Shown here: positions 55,896 to 64,000 of the stretch, in pieces
How positions within the stretch are numbered: the stretch's first letter is position 1
Layout of the letters: each line of letters opens with the position of its first letter
Assembly: GCF_010092985.1 (NCBI RefSeq)
Contig: NZ_CP048106.1
Coordinates: 1,116,001 to 1,180,000 of the forward strand
Direction of reading: 5' to 3'
Length of the DNA stretch: 64,000 bases
From: Pontibacter pudoricolor
Lineage (GTDB): Bacteria; Bacteroidota; Bacteroidia; Cytophagales; Hymenobacteraceae
Program-made: the position numbers and the translations under genes
Notes under the pieces: model-generated
Seen by the model: only the letters and a program-made list of their open reading frames with translations
The model's database searches: none
What the model was told of the DNA's origin: nothing

Positions 55896-56606
55896 TTAAT
55901 CGTAAAGGTGACAGATCTTGTAGAGCTTTTCAGGATCCAGAATAGTAATGCTGCTGCCTTTGGTGGTAATGATGCTTTCGTCTTTAAATTCTGATAACAG
56001 GCGGATAGTGGTCTCTTTGGCAGTACCAACTATAGATGCCAGGTCTTCTCTGGAAATAGAGATCGTAAATTTGTCTTCTACTTCCGGTTGCTGCTGGTAG
56101 GTTTTCTGTAAAAGCAGCAGGGCTTCTGCCAACCTTTCTCTTACAGGCTTATAAGCCATCTGCACCATCCGTTCCTCTGCTTCACCAAGTGCTTTCGAGA
56201 ATAGCTTCATCAACCCACCGGAAAACTCCACATTGGATGAAATAAGCTCCAGGAACTGCGATTTAGGAATAAAGCAAACAACTGCATCATCCAGCGCCAC
56301 TGCCGAAGCCGAATAGTTAGAATCAGCCATTAGCGCGCGGTAGCCTACCACATCACCTGGCTTCGCCAAACGTATGATCTGCTCTTTCCCATCGCTACCC
56401 ATTTTGGTGACTTTTACCTTACCCGAGTTAATGCAATGCAAGCCCGAAGGCCTGGTGCCCTCATGGAAAATAACCTGTCCTTTTTTAAAAGTGAAGCAAG
56501 ATTTAGTAGCACTTACATCTTCTAACTCATTGCCCTTACAGCAACCCAGTAGCGAATGCTTCCTGGATGCGCAGTTCATACAATCTGGCGCTGAGAATTT
56601 CATCAT
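55896..56606 (-). CDS. FNR-like Crp/Fnr-family regulator
   Basis: A 236-residue regulator. Residues 35-150 are a cNMP-like beta-roll (FHEGTRPSGLHCINSGKVKV) and residues 165-225 a Crp-type winged helix (SREDLASIVGTAKETTIRLL). The N-terminus has cysteines C9, C12, C22, C23 and C37, and C111 lies in DAVVCFIPKS. C9 and C111 are 102 residues apart, the same separation as C20 and C122 of E. coli FNR, and C12 matches C23. This suggests an oxygen-labile Fe-S cluster. It is next to the cbb3 genes and is the best candidate to bind their paired dyads. Confidence 0.85.
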   Translation of the reverse strand: MMKFSAPDCMNCASRKHSLLGCCKGNELEDVSATKSCFTFKKGQVIFHEGTRPSGLHCINSGKVKVTKMGSDGKEQIIRLAKPGDVVGYRALMADSNYSASAVALDDAVVCFIPKSQFLELISSNVEFSGGLMKLFSKALGEAEERMVQMAYKPVRERLAEALLLLQKTYQQQPEVEDKFTISISREDLASIVGTAKETTIRLLSEFKDESIITTKGSSITILDPEKLYKICHLYD

Positions 56607-56762
56607 ACAATTTCGAATGGTGCTGTAAAAGTAAGCATTAGCACCATATATCCTAAGCCAAGCAACAGCCTTTTTTTAGTAAACGTTCCTGGAGAGCATC
56701 TGCCCGGGTTTAAATAGGTTAACAGAACTATAGTTTGTGGCCGCGCCCTAACCTGCTGTTTC

Positions 56763-57188
56763 TTAGCTTTCCGGCCCATAAACCGAAAATGTATTATCTG
56801 TATAAAAGAATACGATCTGCTTCACCGTCTTCTCCTGTTTTAAGTCGGCCATTGTTATAGTTTGAGGAGCAGCAGTATTTTGTACTTTTTCGCGCATGGG
56901 CTCGGCGGCCTGGTAAGGCGCTTCAGGAATCGGCTCAACTATAGGTACAGGTATTTCCGGTGCAACCGGGGCTGCTATTTTATTTAGCATTTCACCTTCT
57001 CCAAGCAGTAACCAATCAGGGTTTATAGTTCTATAGTTACCTATCACTTTGAGGATTACATCCAGGCTGGGTTTGTTCCTGCCACTCAGTATATGACTCA
57101 GGATGGCACGCGGTACTTCAATCCGGTCTGCAAACTGAGACGAAGAAAGTCCTGTATATTCTATTAACTGCCTGATCCTCTCAACCAT
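56763..57188 (-). CDS. XRE-family transcriptional regulator with proline-rich tail
   Basis: A 141-residue protein. Residues 1-65 are a helix-turn-helix of the XRE/Cro type (IRQLIEYTGLSSSQFADRIE, PRAILSHILSGRNKPSLDVI, NPDWLLLGEGEML). The rest is a proline- and alanine-rich linker (VAPEIPVPIVEPIPEAPYQA) and a short C-terminal segment ending in VKQIVFFYTDNTFSVYGPES, which could be a small binding module. The NPDWLLLGEGEM block is common in Bacteroidota XRE regulators of unknown target. Confidence 0.85.
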   Translation of the reverse strand: MVERIRQLIEYTGLSSSQFADRIEVPRAILSHILSGRNKPSLDVILKVIGNYRTINPDWLLLGEGEMLNKIAAPVAPEIPVPIVEPIPEAPYQAAEPMREKVQNTAAPQTITMADLKQEKTVKQIVFFYTDNTFSVYGPES

Positions 57189-57510
57189 AAACTACTATAG
57201 CTACCATGTTTAACAAATGTAACATGATGCTGATAAAATAACAAGCCCGCTATATTTATAAAGTCATTCAACAGTTAAACAACAAGTTCACAATTAGAAG
57301 TTACTCGCCTTATTAACAACGATTTAAGGACTATATTATTCAATACACAAACTATAATTTACATTTGTATATACATTTGTAAACTATAGCTAATAGACAG
57401 ATTCTTTTCTAACTACAATGAAGTTAAGAAATAAGAGGTTTTGTTAACTGACTGACTGGCAACAACTATAGGATTCAGCACCTCTGCCACTATGTCACTC
57501 TCCTGAAAGC

Positions 57511-57544
57511 CGTATTGTGGATAAAGCGAGTTATCCACAATACG
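57511..57544. repeat. Inverted repeat carrying two consensus DnaA boxes
   Basis: A perfect 14-bp stem, 57511-57524 with 57531-57544, six-base loop AGCGAG. The arms contain TGTGGATAA (57516-57524) and TTATCCACA (57531-57539), both exact matches to the DnaA box consensus. Whether it binds DnaA or is a hairpin by chance cannot be told; no other strong boxes or dnaA gene are nearby. Confidence 0.6.
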
Positions 57545-57729
57545 CTAAAACACTCAACTATAAAGCATTATCACACTATCTCAAACTATAGCTTTAGCTT
57601 TTACAACCTGACACATTAGCTGCTATAATTCATGCAACTATAAAACCTGGCTATAAACTATAAACAGTAGCTTATTTTACGCTTTGCTTTTTGTACTTTT
57701 AAAACATAAGCCAAACTATAGTACATAAA

Positions 57730-57775
57730 AAAACTGCAAGGCCTTCGAACTGTATTCTGAAGACATTGCAGTTTT
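57730..57775. terminator. Terminator downstream of the azurin-like gene
   Basis: Outer 10-bp stem AAAACTGCAA (57730-57739) with 57766-57775, and a short inner CTTC/GAAG stem. A-runs on the left read as a U-tract on the minus strand, the direction of the azurin-like gene that ends at 57793. Confidence 0.75.
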
Positions 57776-57792
57776 AAAAATATACTTATCCT

Positions 57793-58323
57793 TTATTTCA
57801 CAATAAATTTGCCATGCATCTTTTGCCAGTGATCCGGGTAGGTACAAACAAAATCGTAGACACCGGGTGGCGGAGCTTTAAATTCATGTGCTATAGTTTG
57901 GCCGGGCAGAGCCAGTGGAGTTGCAGCTAATACATGTTTACTATCCGGTATGTAATTCCCGGGCGGACCAATCTCCGCTCCTATTTTAGCCACCGCTTCC
58001 GACATGCCCTCTGTAACTACCACAAAATTATGTATAGCATTCAGGTCTGTCCCCTCATTTATCAGGGTCAATTTTACAAGTGAGTCTTTGTCAACTTCCA
58101 GTGTATCCTGATCAAAAACCATGTCCTTAACTTCCTCTCCGGTTGCTCGCAGCACAATTTCCACAGTTGGCTGTAAGGTCGTATCGGAAACTACCTTCTT
58201 TACAGGTACAGATACGCTGTCATGCATTTTTTCTTTTAGTACACCCACTTCACTGGTGTCACTGCCACACGACGCTAAAGCAAAAACAAGTGTTATAGTT
58301 AGTATTTGAGCTATTCTTTTCAT
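57793..58323 (-). CDS. Azurin-like blue copper lipoprotein
   Basis: A 176-residue lipoprotein. The signal peptide ends in LASC (Cys19), then a cupredoxin domain of about 125 residues follows. The copper ligands are visible as His in NAIHNFVVV and Cys-His-Met in FVCTYPDHWQKMHGKFIV, the azurin/auracyanin pattern (C-x4-H-x3-M). It probably shuttles electrons in the periplasm, perhaps between a quinol oxidase and the cbb3 oxidase encoded about 5 kb away (inference). Confidence 0.88.
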   Translation of the reverse strand: MKRIAQILTITLVFALASCGSDTSEVGVLKEKMHDSVSVPVKKVVSDTTLQPTVEIVLRATGEEVKDMVFDQDTLEVDKDSLVKLTLINEGTDLNAIHNFVVVTEGMSEAVAKIGAEIGPPGNYIPDSKHVLAATPLALPGQTIAHEFKAPPPGVYDFVCTYPDHWQKMHGKFIVK

Positions 58324-58347
58324 GATCTGCTCCTTTCTGGCTCTGGC

Positions 58348-60096
58348 TTAGCCAAAATACTCTTTAGCCAGTTTCTTATCATGTCCATAGATATCATCCC
58401 GGAAATGAACCTTTCCCTCATCATCAACCCAGCTTGTAAAATAAACCAGGTACACCTGCAGCTTTTTAGGCAACGTGATCCAGGTTTCCTCTCCATCTTT
58501 TATAGTTTGGAGCATGCGCTGTCTGTTCCACTCCGGCATATCTTTTAAGAGGTATTCGCCCAGTTCAAGAGGTTTTTCCAACCGTACACAACCATGGCTG
58601 AATCCGCGCTCGGTCTGGTTAAACAGCGCATCAGCAGGCGTGTCGTGCAGGTACACATTGTAAGAGTTCGGGAACAGGAACTTGATGTTACCTAATGAGT
58701 TTGTTGGCCCCGGACGCTGACGCACCATATAGGGGAAGTTTTTCTCGGTAACACTTGCCCAGTCTATACTCGATGCAGAAATAGGCTTCGGGTTCTTTTC
58801 TTTCGTTACAATTTCCATATCAGCGCCCTCGAGGTAATTCGGGTTACGCAGCATGGCCGGCTTTATTTCTTTTTCAACGATACTGTTTGGTACGTTCCAG
58901 TAAGGGGACAGCACTATAAATTCCATTTTATCACTAAAAATAGGGGTCGAGTTGAGCTCTTTACCCACAATTACTTTCATTTCAAAGGTCTTTTTATAGG
59001 CTCTTTCGGCCTCAGGGTCGTTATCGGGGTCTTCGTACATGTAAAGTTTAAACTCTGGTATGTTAACCCAGATGTATTTCTGATCCAGGCTTTTTGGCAC
59101 CAGTCGTTTCGGTATCCAGCGCCAGCGCTCCATGTTCATCATTATCTGCTGAATTCGGTCCTCTATAGGCACATTCATCATGCGTAGGGTATTACCGCCC
59201 ACTTTTCCATCCTCTCCCAGGCCATGCAATCGCTGAAACTCTTTGACCTGCGCAACCAGGGCATCATCAAACAGACGCATCTTCGGGTCGTTCACGTTGA
59301 TAACACTGCCCGGGTTCAGGCGTTTCCGAAGCTGAATAACCGCTGCGGCTGTGTCCCCTTTCTGCAGTACTTTCGCTTTGCCCAGTTCCACTTTAGCCCA
59401 GCCTCCTTTTTCCTGCAGCTCTCTGTACTGCTGCAACGTTTCGCGGAGATCTTTATAGCCTTTATGCAGAGCTTCGAATTCATAATACGGGTAAGTGCTT
59501 TCACGCTCTTTTAAGATGGTTTGCAGCGCTTTATGCAGCTTTATCTTATTCTTTTTTATGTTCCAGTCTATAGAGCCTACTTCGCCGGGATTAACACGGC
59601 CACGGTAGAAGTCTGATGCATAGTTAAAATACGACGCGGTAAGCCCAACATCTATTTGCTGTTGCAGCTCTAAGCGGGCTGAGTCCTGTCCGCTCATATC
59701 CTCGTATTTTTTAAACAGCGTATTAAAATCTACCAGCTTATATTTTTTGGGGTCCAGGCCTTCTTTAGAAGCATCATCCAGGGTAGCTAAAAATTTCTGT
59801 GCTTCCGGCACCAGCTCATTATCCCGGAACCAGGCCAATGCATAATCTCTCTCCCCATAAAAAAGGTACATAAGGTCGGCGTATGCTTTAAACGCAGGTT
59901 CTTTGCTAACATATTCCTTAATATAAAGGCTGTCGGTGATGGCTTGCGGCAATTCTTTTATGCCTAGCATCTCTCCTATTTTGCTACCGTTACCATCGTT
60001 CTTATCGCCTGACTTATTGCAGGAAGAGAAAACGAACAGTAGCAGCAGAACTATAAAAGGATAGAAAATTTTTGATTTAGAATGATAAGGGTTCAT
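58348..60096 (-). CDS. L,D-transpeptidase (YcbB-type) lipoprotein
   Basis: About 582 residues from the ATG at 60094-60096, giving MNPYHSKSKIFYPFIVLLLL and a lipobox FSSC. An earlier in-frame start at 60150 would put 18 residues before the signal and is rejected. The order is a scaffold domain, a peptidoglycan-binding domain (VAQVKEFQRLHGLGEDGKVG) and a YkuD catalytic domain with FSHGCVRLEKPLELGEYLL (catalytic Cys near residue 503). It forms 3-3 peptide crosslinks in the periplasm. It follows an M1 peptidase gene that diverges. Confidence 0.88.
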   Translation of the reverse strand: MNPYHSKSKIFYPFIVLLLLFVFSSCNKSGDKNDGNGSKIGEMLGIKELPQAITDSLYIKEYVSKEPAFKAYADLMYLFYGERDYALAWFRDNELVPEAQKFLATLDDASKEGLDPKKYKLVDFNTLFKKYEDMSGQDSARLELQQQIDVGLTASYFNYASDFYRGRVNPGEVGSIDWNIKKNKIKLHKALQTILKERESTYPYYEFEALHKGYKDLRETLQQYRELQEKGGWAKVELGKAKVLQKGDTAAAVIQLRKRLNPGSVINVNDPKMRLFDDALVAQVKEFQRLHGLGEDGKVGGNTLRMMNVPIEDRIQQIMMNMERWRWIPKRLVPKSLDQKYIWVNIPEFKLYMYEDPDNDPEAERAYKKTFEMKVIVGKELNSTPIFSDKMEFIVLSPYWNVPNSIVEKEIKPAMLRNPNYLEGADMEIVTKEKNPKPISASSIDWASVTEKNFPYMVRQRPGPTNSLGNIKFLFPNSYNVYLHDTPADALFNQTERGFSHGCVRLEKPLELGEYLLKDMPEWNRQRMLQTIKDGEETWITLPKKLQVYLVYFTSWVDDEGKVHFRDDIYGHDKKLAKEYFG

Positions 60097-60372
60097 GTGA
60101 TTCGGATTTGGGGTATACCGTTGCAATTGGTGTATATAGTTCAAGAGCAATCTGTTTATAATACAATTTTAAAACAAGCTTGAGTTGATTATCAGGCTGT
60201 TTTGCTTTATGTACTTCAATTTTAGTTAAAAAGTTATAAGCATGTGCCCCTCCTGGACTGCCACCTGTAGTTGTAGCAGGAATGCTCCCGTACCATGTAT
60301 GCGCTGAAATTGGTAAGGTTTTTATAGTAATTATGAAATCCTTAACTTACCCGTTTAAGCAACCAGATACGT

Positions 60373-62271
60373 ATGAAGCCTTATCAGAAATATTTACTCG
60401 GTTTAGGAATGGCCGGAAGCCTGCACCTAACCGCCTGCACCACGCAAAACACAACTAACACCGAAACTATGACCACAGCACAACAGGCACAACAACAGGT
60501 ATCCGAAGATGTGCACAGCTACGCCGAACCAACCAAAGCGGTAGCCCGCCACCTGGACCTGGATATTGCCGTCAACTTTGATACGAAAACTATAAGCGGA
60601 ACTGCCAGCTACAACATCGACAACCTGGCAAAAGGTAACGAGATCATTTTTGATACGCGTGGCCTGCAGATAGAAAAAGTTTATCTGGGAGATAACAGGG
60701 AAGAAACCACTTTCAGGTTAGGCGAAACTGATAACGTTTTAGGCCAGCCGCTTTACGTAACTATAAAGCCCGAAACCAAACGCGTAACGATACAATATAA
60801 AACATCGCCGGATGCAGCAGCCCTGCAATGGCTGAACCCGCAACAGACTGCCGGTAAAAAATATCCTTTCCTGTTCACACAGTCGCAGGCGATTCTGGCC
60901 CGCACCTGGATTCCGATACAGGACAGCCCGGGCATACGCATTACCTATAACGCCAAAGTGCAGGTACCTAAGGAGCTGATGGCTGTTATGAGTGCCGAAA
61001 ATCCAATGCAGAAGAACGCTAACGGGATTTACAATTTCCAGATGAAGCAGCAGATACCTTCTTACCTGATGGCTTTATCTGTGGGTGACATGGTTTTCAG
61101 GGAAGTTGGTCCGCAGACTGGTATTTACGCTGAACCTGCAACTATAGAAGCCGCCGCTTACGAGTTTGCCGAGATGGACAAGATGCTGGTGGCTGCTGAA
61201 AAGATCTATGGCAAATACCGCTGGGATCGTTACGACCTGCTGGTACTTCCGCCATCGTTCCCGTTTGGTGGCATGGAAAACCCAAGACTAACCTTTGTTA
61301 CACCTACCGTGTTAGCCAAAGACAGATCGCTTACCAGCCTTATTGCCCATGAACTGGCCCATAGCTGGAGCGGCAACCTGGTTACCAACGCCACCTGGAA
61401 CGACTTTTGGCTGAACGAAGGCTTTACCGTTTATTTCGAGCGCCGCATTATGGAAGAACTATACGGCAAACCTTACGCTGACATGCTGGCCGTACTGGGC
61501 TACCAGGACCTGACAAATACGATAAAAGAGCTTGGCGCTGAAAGCGAAGACACAAGGCTTAAACTGGACCTGGAAGGCCGTGACCCGGACGAAGGCTTAA
61601 CGGATATTGCCTATGAAAAAGGTAACCTGTTCCTGCACCACATCGAGATGGCCGTAGGCCGGGAGCGTTTTGATGAGTTCGTGAACAAATACTTTAACAC
61701 CTTCGCATTCCAGAGCACCGACACTGATAAATTCCTGGATTTTCTGCGTAAAGAACTGATCAAAGGAGATGAAGCACTGGCTGAAAAGATAAACATTGAG
61801 GGCTGGGTATTTACGCCGGGCTTACCTGAAAATCACGTAAAGCCAACTTCAGAACGATTTGCGCAGGTAGAAGAAACTTTCAAAGCCTGGAAGAATGGTA
61901 AACCTGCCGCCCAGCTTACAACCAAAGACTGGTCGAGCCACGAATGGCTGCACTTTATACGCATGCTGCCTGAACAAATGAGCCAGCAGCAGATGCAGGA
62001 CCTGGACAAAGCCTTTAACTTTACCAACTCGGGCAATTCTGAGGTTTTGGCTGCCTGGTTTATTCATGCAATCCACAACAACTATAGCACGGCCGATAAA
62101 GCCCTGGAAAGCTTCCTGACCAATGTGGGTCGTCGTAAGTTCCTGGTGCCTATTTATAAAGCATTAGCTGCAACGCCGGAAGGTAAAAAGAAAGCACTGG
62201 CTATTTATGCCAAAGCCCGCCCTAATTACCATGCTGTATCTACTGTTACGCTGGATGAAATGCTGAAATAG
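60373..62271 (+). CDS. M1 family zinc aminopeptidase, lipoprotein
   Basis: A 632-residue protein. The signal peptide ends in LTAC (Cys22), the exopeptidase motif GGMEN is at 299-303 and the zinc site HELAH at 326-330, with the third ligand Glu349 in NDFWLNEGF. The domain layout and length fit the leukotriene A4 hydrolase-like branch of M1 peptidases. It removes N-terminal residues from peptides in the periplasm. The gene is followed by a good terminator. Confidence 0.92.
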   Translation: MKPYQKYLLGLGMAGSLHLTACTTQNTTNTETMTTAQQAQQQVSEDVHSYAEPTKAVARHLDLDIAVNFDTKTISGTASYNIDNLAKGNEIIFDTRGLQIEKVYLGDNREETTFRLGETDNVLGQPLYVTIKPETKRVTIQYKTSPDAAALQWLNPQQTAGKKYPFLFTQSQAILARTWIPIQDSPGIRITYNAKVQVPKELMAVMSAENPMQKNANGIYNFQMKQQIPSYLMALSVGDMVFREVGPQTGIYAEPATIEAAAYEFAEMDKMLVAAEKIYGKYRWDRYDLLVLPPSFPFGGMENPRLTFVTPTVLAKDRSLTSLIAHELAHSWSGNLVTNATWNDFWLNEGFTVYFERRIMEELYGKPYADMLAVLGYQDLTNTIKELGAESEDTRLKLDLEGRDPDEGLTDIAYEKGNLFLHHIEMAVGRERFDEFVNKYFNTFAFQSTDTDKFLDFLRKELIKGDEALAEKINIEGWVFTPGLPENHVKPTSERFAQVEETFKAWKNGKPAAQLTTKDWSSHEWLHFIRMLPEQMSQQQMQDLDKAFNFTNSGNSEVLAAWFIHAIHNNYSTADKALESFLTNVGRRKFLVPIYKALAATPEGKKKALAIYAKARPNYHAVSTVTLDEMLK

Positions 62272-62295
62272 AAACTATAAACTATAGTTAAAAAG

Positions 62296-62327
62296 AAGAA
62301 GCCCAGCCATAAACGGCTGGGCTTCTT
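62296..62327. terminator. Convergent intrinsic terminator
   Basis: A perfect 13-bp stem (AAGAAGCCCAGCC at 62296-62308 with 62315-62327), loop ATAAAC, flanked by A and T tracts. It lies between the M1 peptidase gene from the left and the DUF892 gene from the right and serves both strands. Confidence 0.92.
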
Positions 62328-62401
62328 TTATGTGTACTCTGTGGCTTTCTGACCTGCTTGGGGAGCCCGGCGAAACAACAGAGTTTTGTGTTTTGATTAG
62401 A

Positions 62402-62893
62402 TTATCTCTCTGCTTTAATATTAACCGAGCTTTCGGCTATAGTTGTCAGCAGTTCATCTGTTTTCTTTTCCTCATCTAAGGTTCTCAAAAGTAATTTAAG
62501 TACATCGTTCATACCCAGCTGCTTTGCATACGTGCAAACAGTGCCATAAGCTGCTATTTCGTAATGCTCTACACGCTGTGCAGATGCAATAAGGGCCGCA
62601 TCCATTACACTGGCATCAGCTTTCTCCTCCATCATCGACTCAGCTTCACGGATAATGCCTTCCATGGCTTTGCATTTCTCCCCTTTGGCTTTTTCGCCCA
62701 TCAGTTCAAACACTTTTTCCAAGCGCTCTATCTGTTGTTCGGTTACCTTCAGGTGATCTTCAAAAGCCTTCTTCAGCTGGTTAGAAGATGTTGCCTTCAT
62801 CATTTTAGGCAACGCCTTTGTAATTTGCTGCTCAGCGTTGTAAATATCCTTCAGTTCATGGATCAGGAGATCATTTAAGTTGTTTAGTTTCAT
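62402..62893 (-). CDS. Ferritin-like DUF892/YciE protein
   Basis: A 163-residue all-helical protein with DLLIHELKDIYNAEQQITKA, FEDHLKVTEQQIERLEKVFE and VEHYEIAAYGTVCTYAKQLG, the DUF892 pattern. The glutamates and histidines in these helices (E13, E20, H47, E51 and the ExxxHYE block) form the ferritin-like di-metal site. Family members are stress-related and of uncertain chemistry. It is a single gene with its own short leader. Confidence 0.88.
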   Translation of the reverse strand: MKLNNLNDLLIHELKDIYNAEQQITKALPKMMKATSSNQLKKAFEDHLKVTEQQIERLEKVFELMGEKAKGEKCKAMEGIIREAESMMEEKADASVMDAALIASAQRVEHYEIAAYGTVCTYAKQLGMNDVLKLLLRTLDEEKKTDELLTTIAESSVNIKAER

Positions 62894-63228
62894 AGCTTGG
62901 AAAGGTTTAGCGTCTTACAAATTCTTTTACGAGCTTGTGGAGTTACTATACGCGGAGCCGACCTGATGGTTAAGCAAATTATAATTAAATTTAGCAAACA
63001 ACTACTTTAAGCACCCCTGTTAAATAATATATATAACTTTACATATATCTCAGACAGATCATATACCTTAAAGATTATGGGAACTACAGAAATGCTTTTT
63101 TAACCCCGTTTTGCAACGAAATACCACCATAATGGTAAAGTCTGATAGCTGTACGGTTGTTGTGGCACGTAAACTGTAACTAAACCGTATGAAATAGATC
63201 ATTAGCATAAAATCATAAAAGAGTAACT
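62894..63228. other. Intergenic stretch, nothing recognised
   Basis: About 335 bases between divergent genes, so both promoters should be here. I see AT-rich tracts (around 62980-63060) but no clear TTTG/TAnnTTTG pair, RNA gene or repeat. Confidence 0.4.
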
Positions 63229-64000
63229 GTGGAGAAACCTAAAGGAAAGCTGATTGCAGTTGGCGGAAACGAAGACAAAGGAACCTACCCTAACCCTAAG
63301 TCGAAGAAAAAATACTACCTCGATTTTTTTGAACTGGGCATTCTGAAGCGCTTTATACAGGAAATTCCGGTAAAAAACCCGCACATAGAAGTCATAACAA
63401 CTGCTTCGCTTATTCCGGAAGAAGTAGGTGAACGTTACATGAGTGCTTTCGGTATCTTAGGTGCCGAAAACGCCAGGTTAATGCACATCCGTAACGAAGA
63501 AGACGCCCTCCTACCTGAATACCTGGAACGCATCAGCAAAGCCGACGGCGTAATGATGAGCGGCGGTAATCAGCAACGCTTAACGCAGATATTCGGAGAC
63601 ACAGAATTTCTTCACATCATGAGGAAAAGATATCAGGAAGAGCCGTTTGTAGTTGCCGGGACAAGTGCCGGTGCCATGGCGATGTCTAAAATTATGATTA
63701 AAGGCGGAAGTGCCCCGGAATCGTTGCTGAGAGGCTCCGTTAAAATGTCTCATGGCCTGGGTTTTATAGATGGCGTGATCATCGACTCTCACTTTGTAGT
63801 GCGTGGGCGCTTCGGAAGGTTGATCGAAGCGGTAGTAACACACCCGAAAACCATCGGAATTGGGTTGGGAGAAGATACGGGCGTGCTGATAACAGAAGGA
63901 GACCTGATTGAAACGATAGGATCAAACCTGGTAGTTATAGTGGATGGCCATAGCGTTAATTATACCAACGTGCACGATGTTCCGGAAGGCCGTCCCATCT
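63229..64000 (+). CDS. Cyanophycinase-type peptidase, N-terminal part (runs off right edge)
   Basis: The frame is open from a GTG at 63229-63231 to the window end, 257 codons. It shows KPKGKLIAVGGNEDKG at the start, an SGGNQQRL block and the catalytic-serine motif VVAGTSAGAMAMSKIMI, then IDSHFVVRGRFGRLIEAVV and GIGLGEDTGVL, matching the S51 family enzyme that hydrolyses cyanophycin to beta-Asp-Arg dipeptides. No ATG exists upstream in frame after the last stop, so GTG is the start. Some relatives have other dipeptide substrates. The rest is outside the window. Confidence 0.88.
   Translation, partial: MEKPKGKLIAVGGNEDKGTYPNPKSKKKYYLDFFELGILKRFIQEIPVKNPHIEVITTASLIPEEVGERYMSAFGILGAENARLMHIRNEEDALLPEYLERISKADGVMMSGGNQQRLTQIFGDTEFLHIMRKRYQEEPFVVAGTSAGAMAMSKIMIKGGSAPESLLRGSVKMSHGLGFIDGVIIDSHFVVRGRFGRLIEAVVTHPKTIGIGLGEDTGVLITEGDLIETIGSNLVVIVDGHSVNYTNVHDVPEGRPI

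Larger units (their letters stand above)
57189..57792. other. Long AT-rich spacer with paired DnaA boxes and many ACTATA words
   Basis: About 600 bases without a gene. At 57511-57544 a perfect 14-bp inverted repeat contains two exact DnaA boxes facing each other. AACTATA(G/A) occurs eight or more times between 57350 and 57720. At the left end lies a terminator for the azurin-like gene (57730-57775). Confidence 0.6.
31798..62470. repeat. Dispersed palindrome CTATAG, mostly as AACTATAG
   Basis: The 6-base palindrome CTATAG, usually extended to AACTATAG or AACTATAGTT, occurs about 58 times (counted by eye) between 31.8 and 62.5 kb, both inside genes and between them. The first 31.8 kb have about 12. 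Around ten per half would be expected by chance from base composition. Examples are at 34036, 35508, 35565, 44829, 44852, 52788 and 57712. It is a dispersed short word, not an array. Confidence 0.75.

Noticed and set aside
60097..60346. Minus-strand frame of about 80 codons before the L,D-transpeptidase with a protein-like run (HTWYGSIPATTTGGSPGGAH)
   Set aside because: No start codon of any usual kind, and it overlaps the start region of the downstream gene in another frame. I could not match it to a family, so I did not list it as a gene.

Overview
The window reads as chromosomal DNA of a Bacteroidota bacterium, most likely a Cytophagales/Hymenobacteraceae (Pontibacter-like) aerobe. This rests on a fused CcoN-CcoO cbb3 oxidase with a CcoP carrying an extra cytochrome c domain, a Bacteroidota-type TAnnTTTG promoter, a Wza/BY-kinase pair, DUF4136, DUF481 and DUF1206 proteins, and many single-gene homologies. 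The genus is inference; no rRNA gene is present.

Left half (1 to about 32.8 kb, all on the minus strand): a surface-polysaccharide locus read right to left. It opens with a DUF481 barrel protein, a Wza-like export lipoprotein, a Wzc-like tyrosine autokinase, and Gmd plus GDP-L-fucose synthase. The Wzm/Wzt ABC exporter follows, then about 17 glycosyltransferases of several folds, an FkbM-type methyltransferase fusion, a SAM methyltransferase, an acyltransferase, a pyruvyl transferase and a Wzy-like polymerase. The locus runs off the left edge. It is visibly AT-rich between about 6 and 24 kb. Its only long gene-poor gap (11.76-12.9 kb) holds a dead IS5-type transposase fragment and gene debris, so the block looks assembled by transfer.

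Right half (32.9-64 kb): chromosomal housekeeping and respiration genes of higher GC. In order they are an HD hydrolase, a Kef-type antiporter, an acetyl-CoA hydrolase/transferase, a DUF1206 protein, a sigma-54 response regulator, and a very large hybrid histidine kinase. The cbb3 oxidase region follows (SafE-like protein, ccoH, ccoG, ccoP, ccoQ, ccoNO, ccoS, ccoI), then an FNR-like regulator, an XRE regulator, an azurin-like copper protein, an L,D-transpeptidase, an M1 peptidase, a DUF892 protein and a partial cyanophycinase.

Two non-coding signals stand out. First, the promoters of ccoG, ccoNO and ccoI share one rigid layout: two FNR-like dyads exactly 22 bp apart, then a -7-like box exactly 23 bp further on. 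The FNR-like protein next door has cysteines placed like those of FNR. Second, the palindrome CTATAG (usually AACTATAG) occurs about 58 times from 31.8 kb rightwards, in genes and between them, but only about 12 times in the equally long left half, where it is at chance level. It behaves like a genome-specific repeated word that the polysaccharide island lacks.
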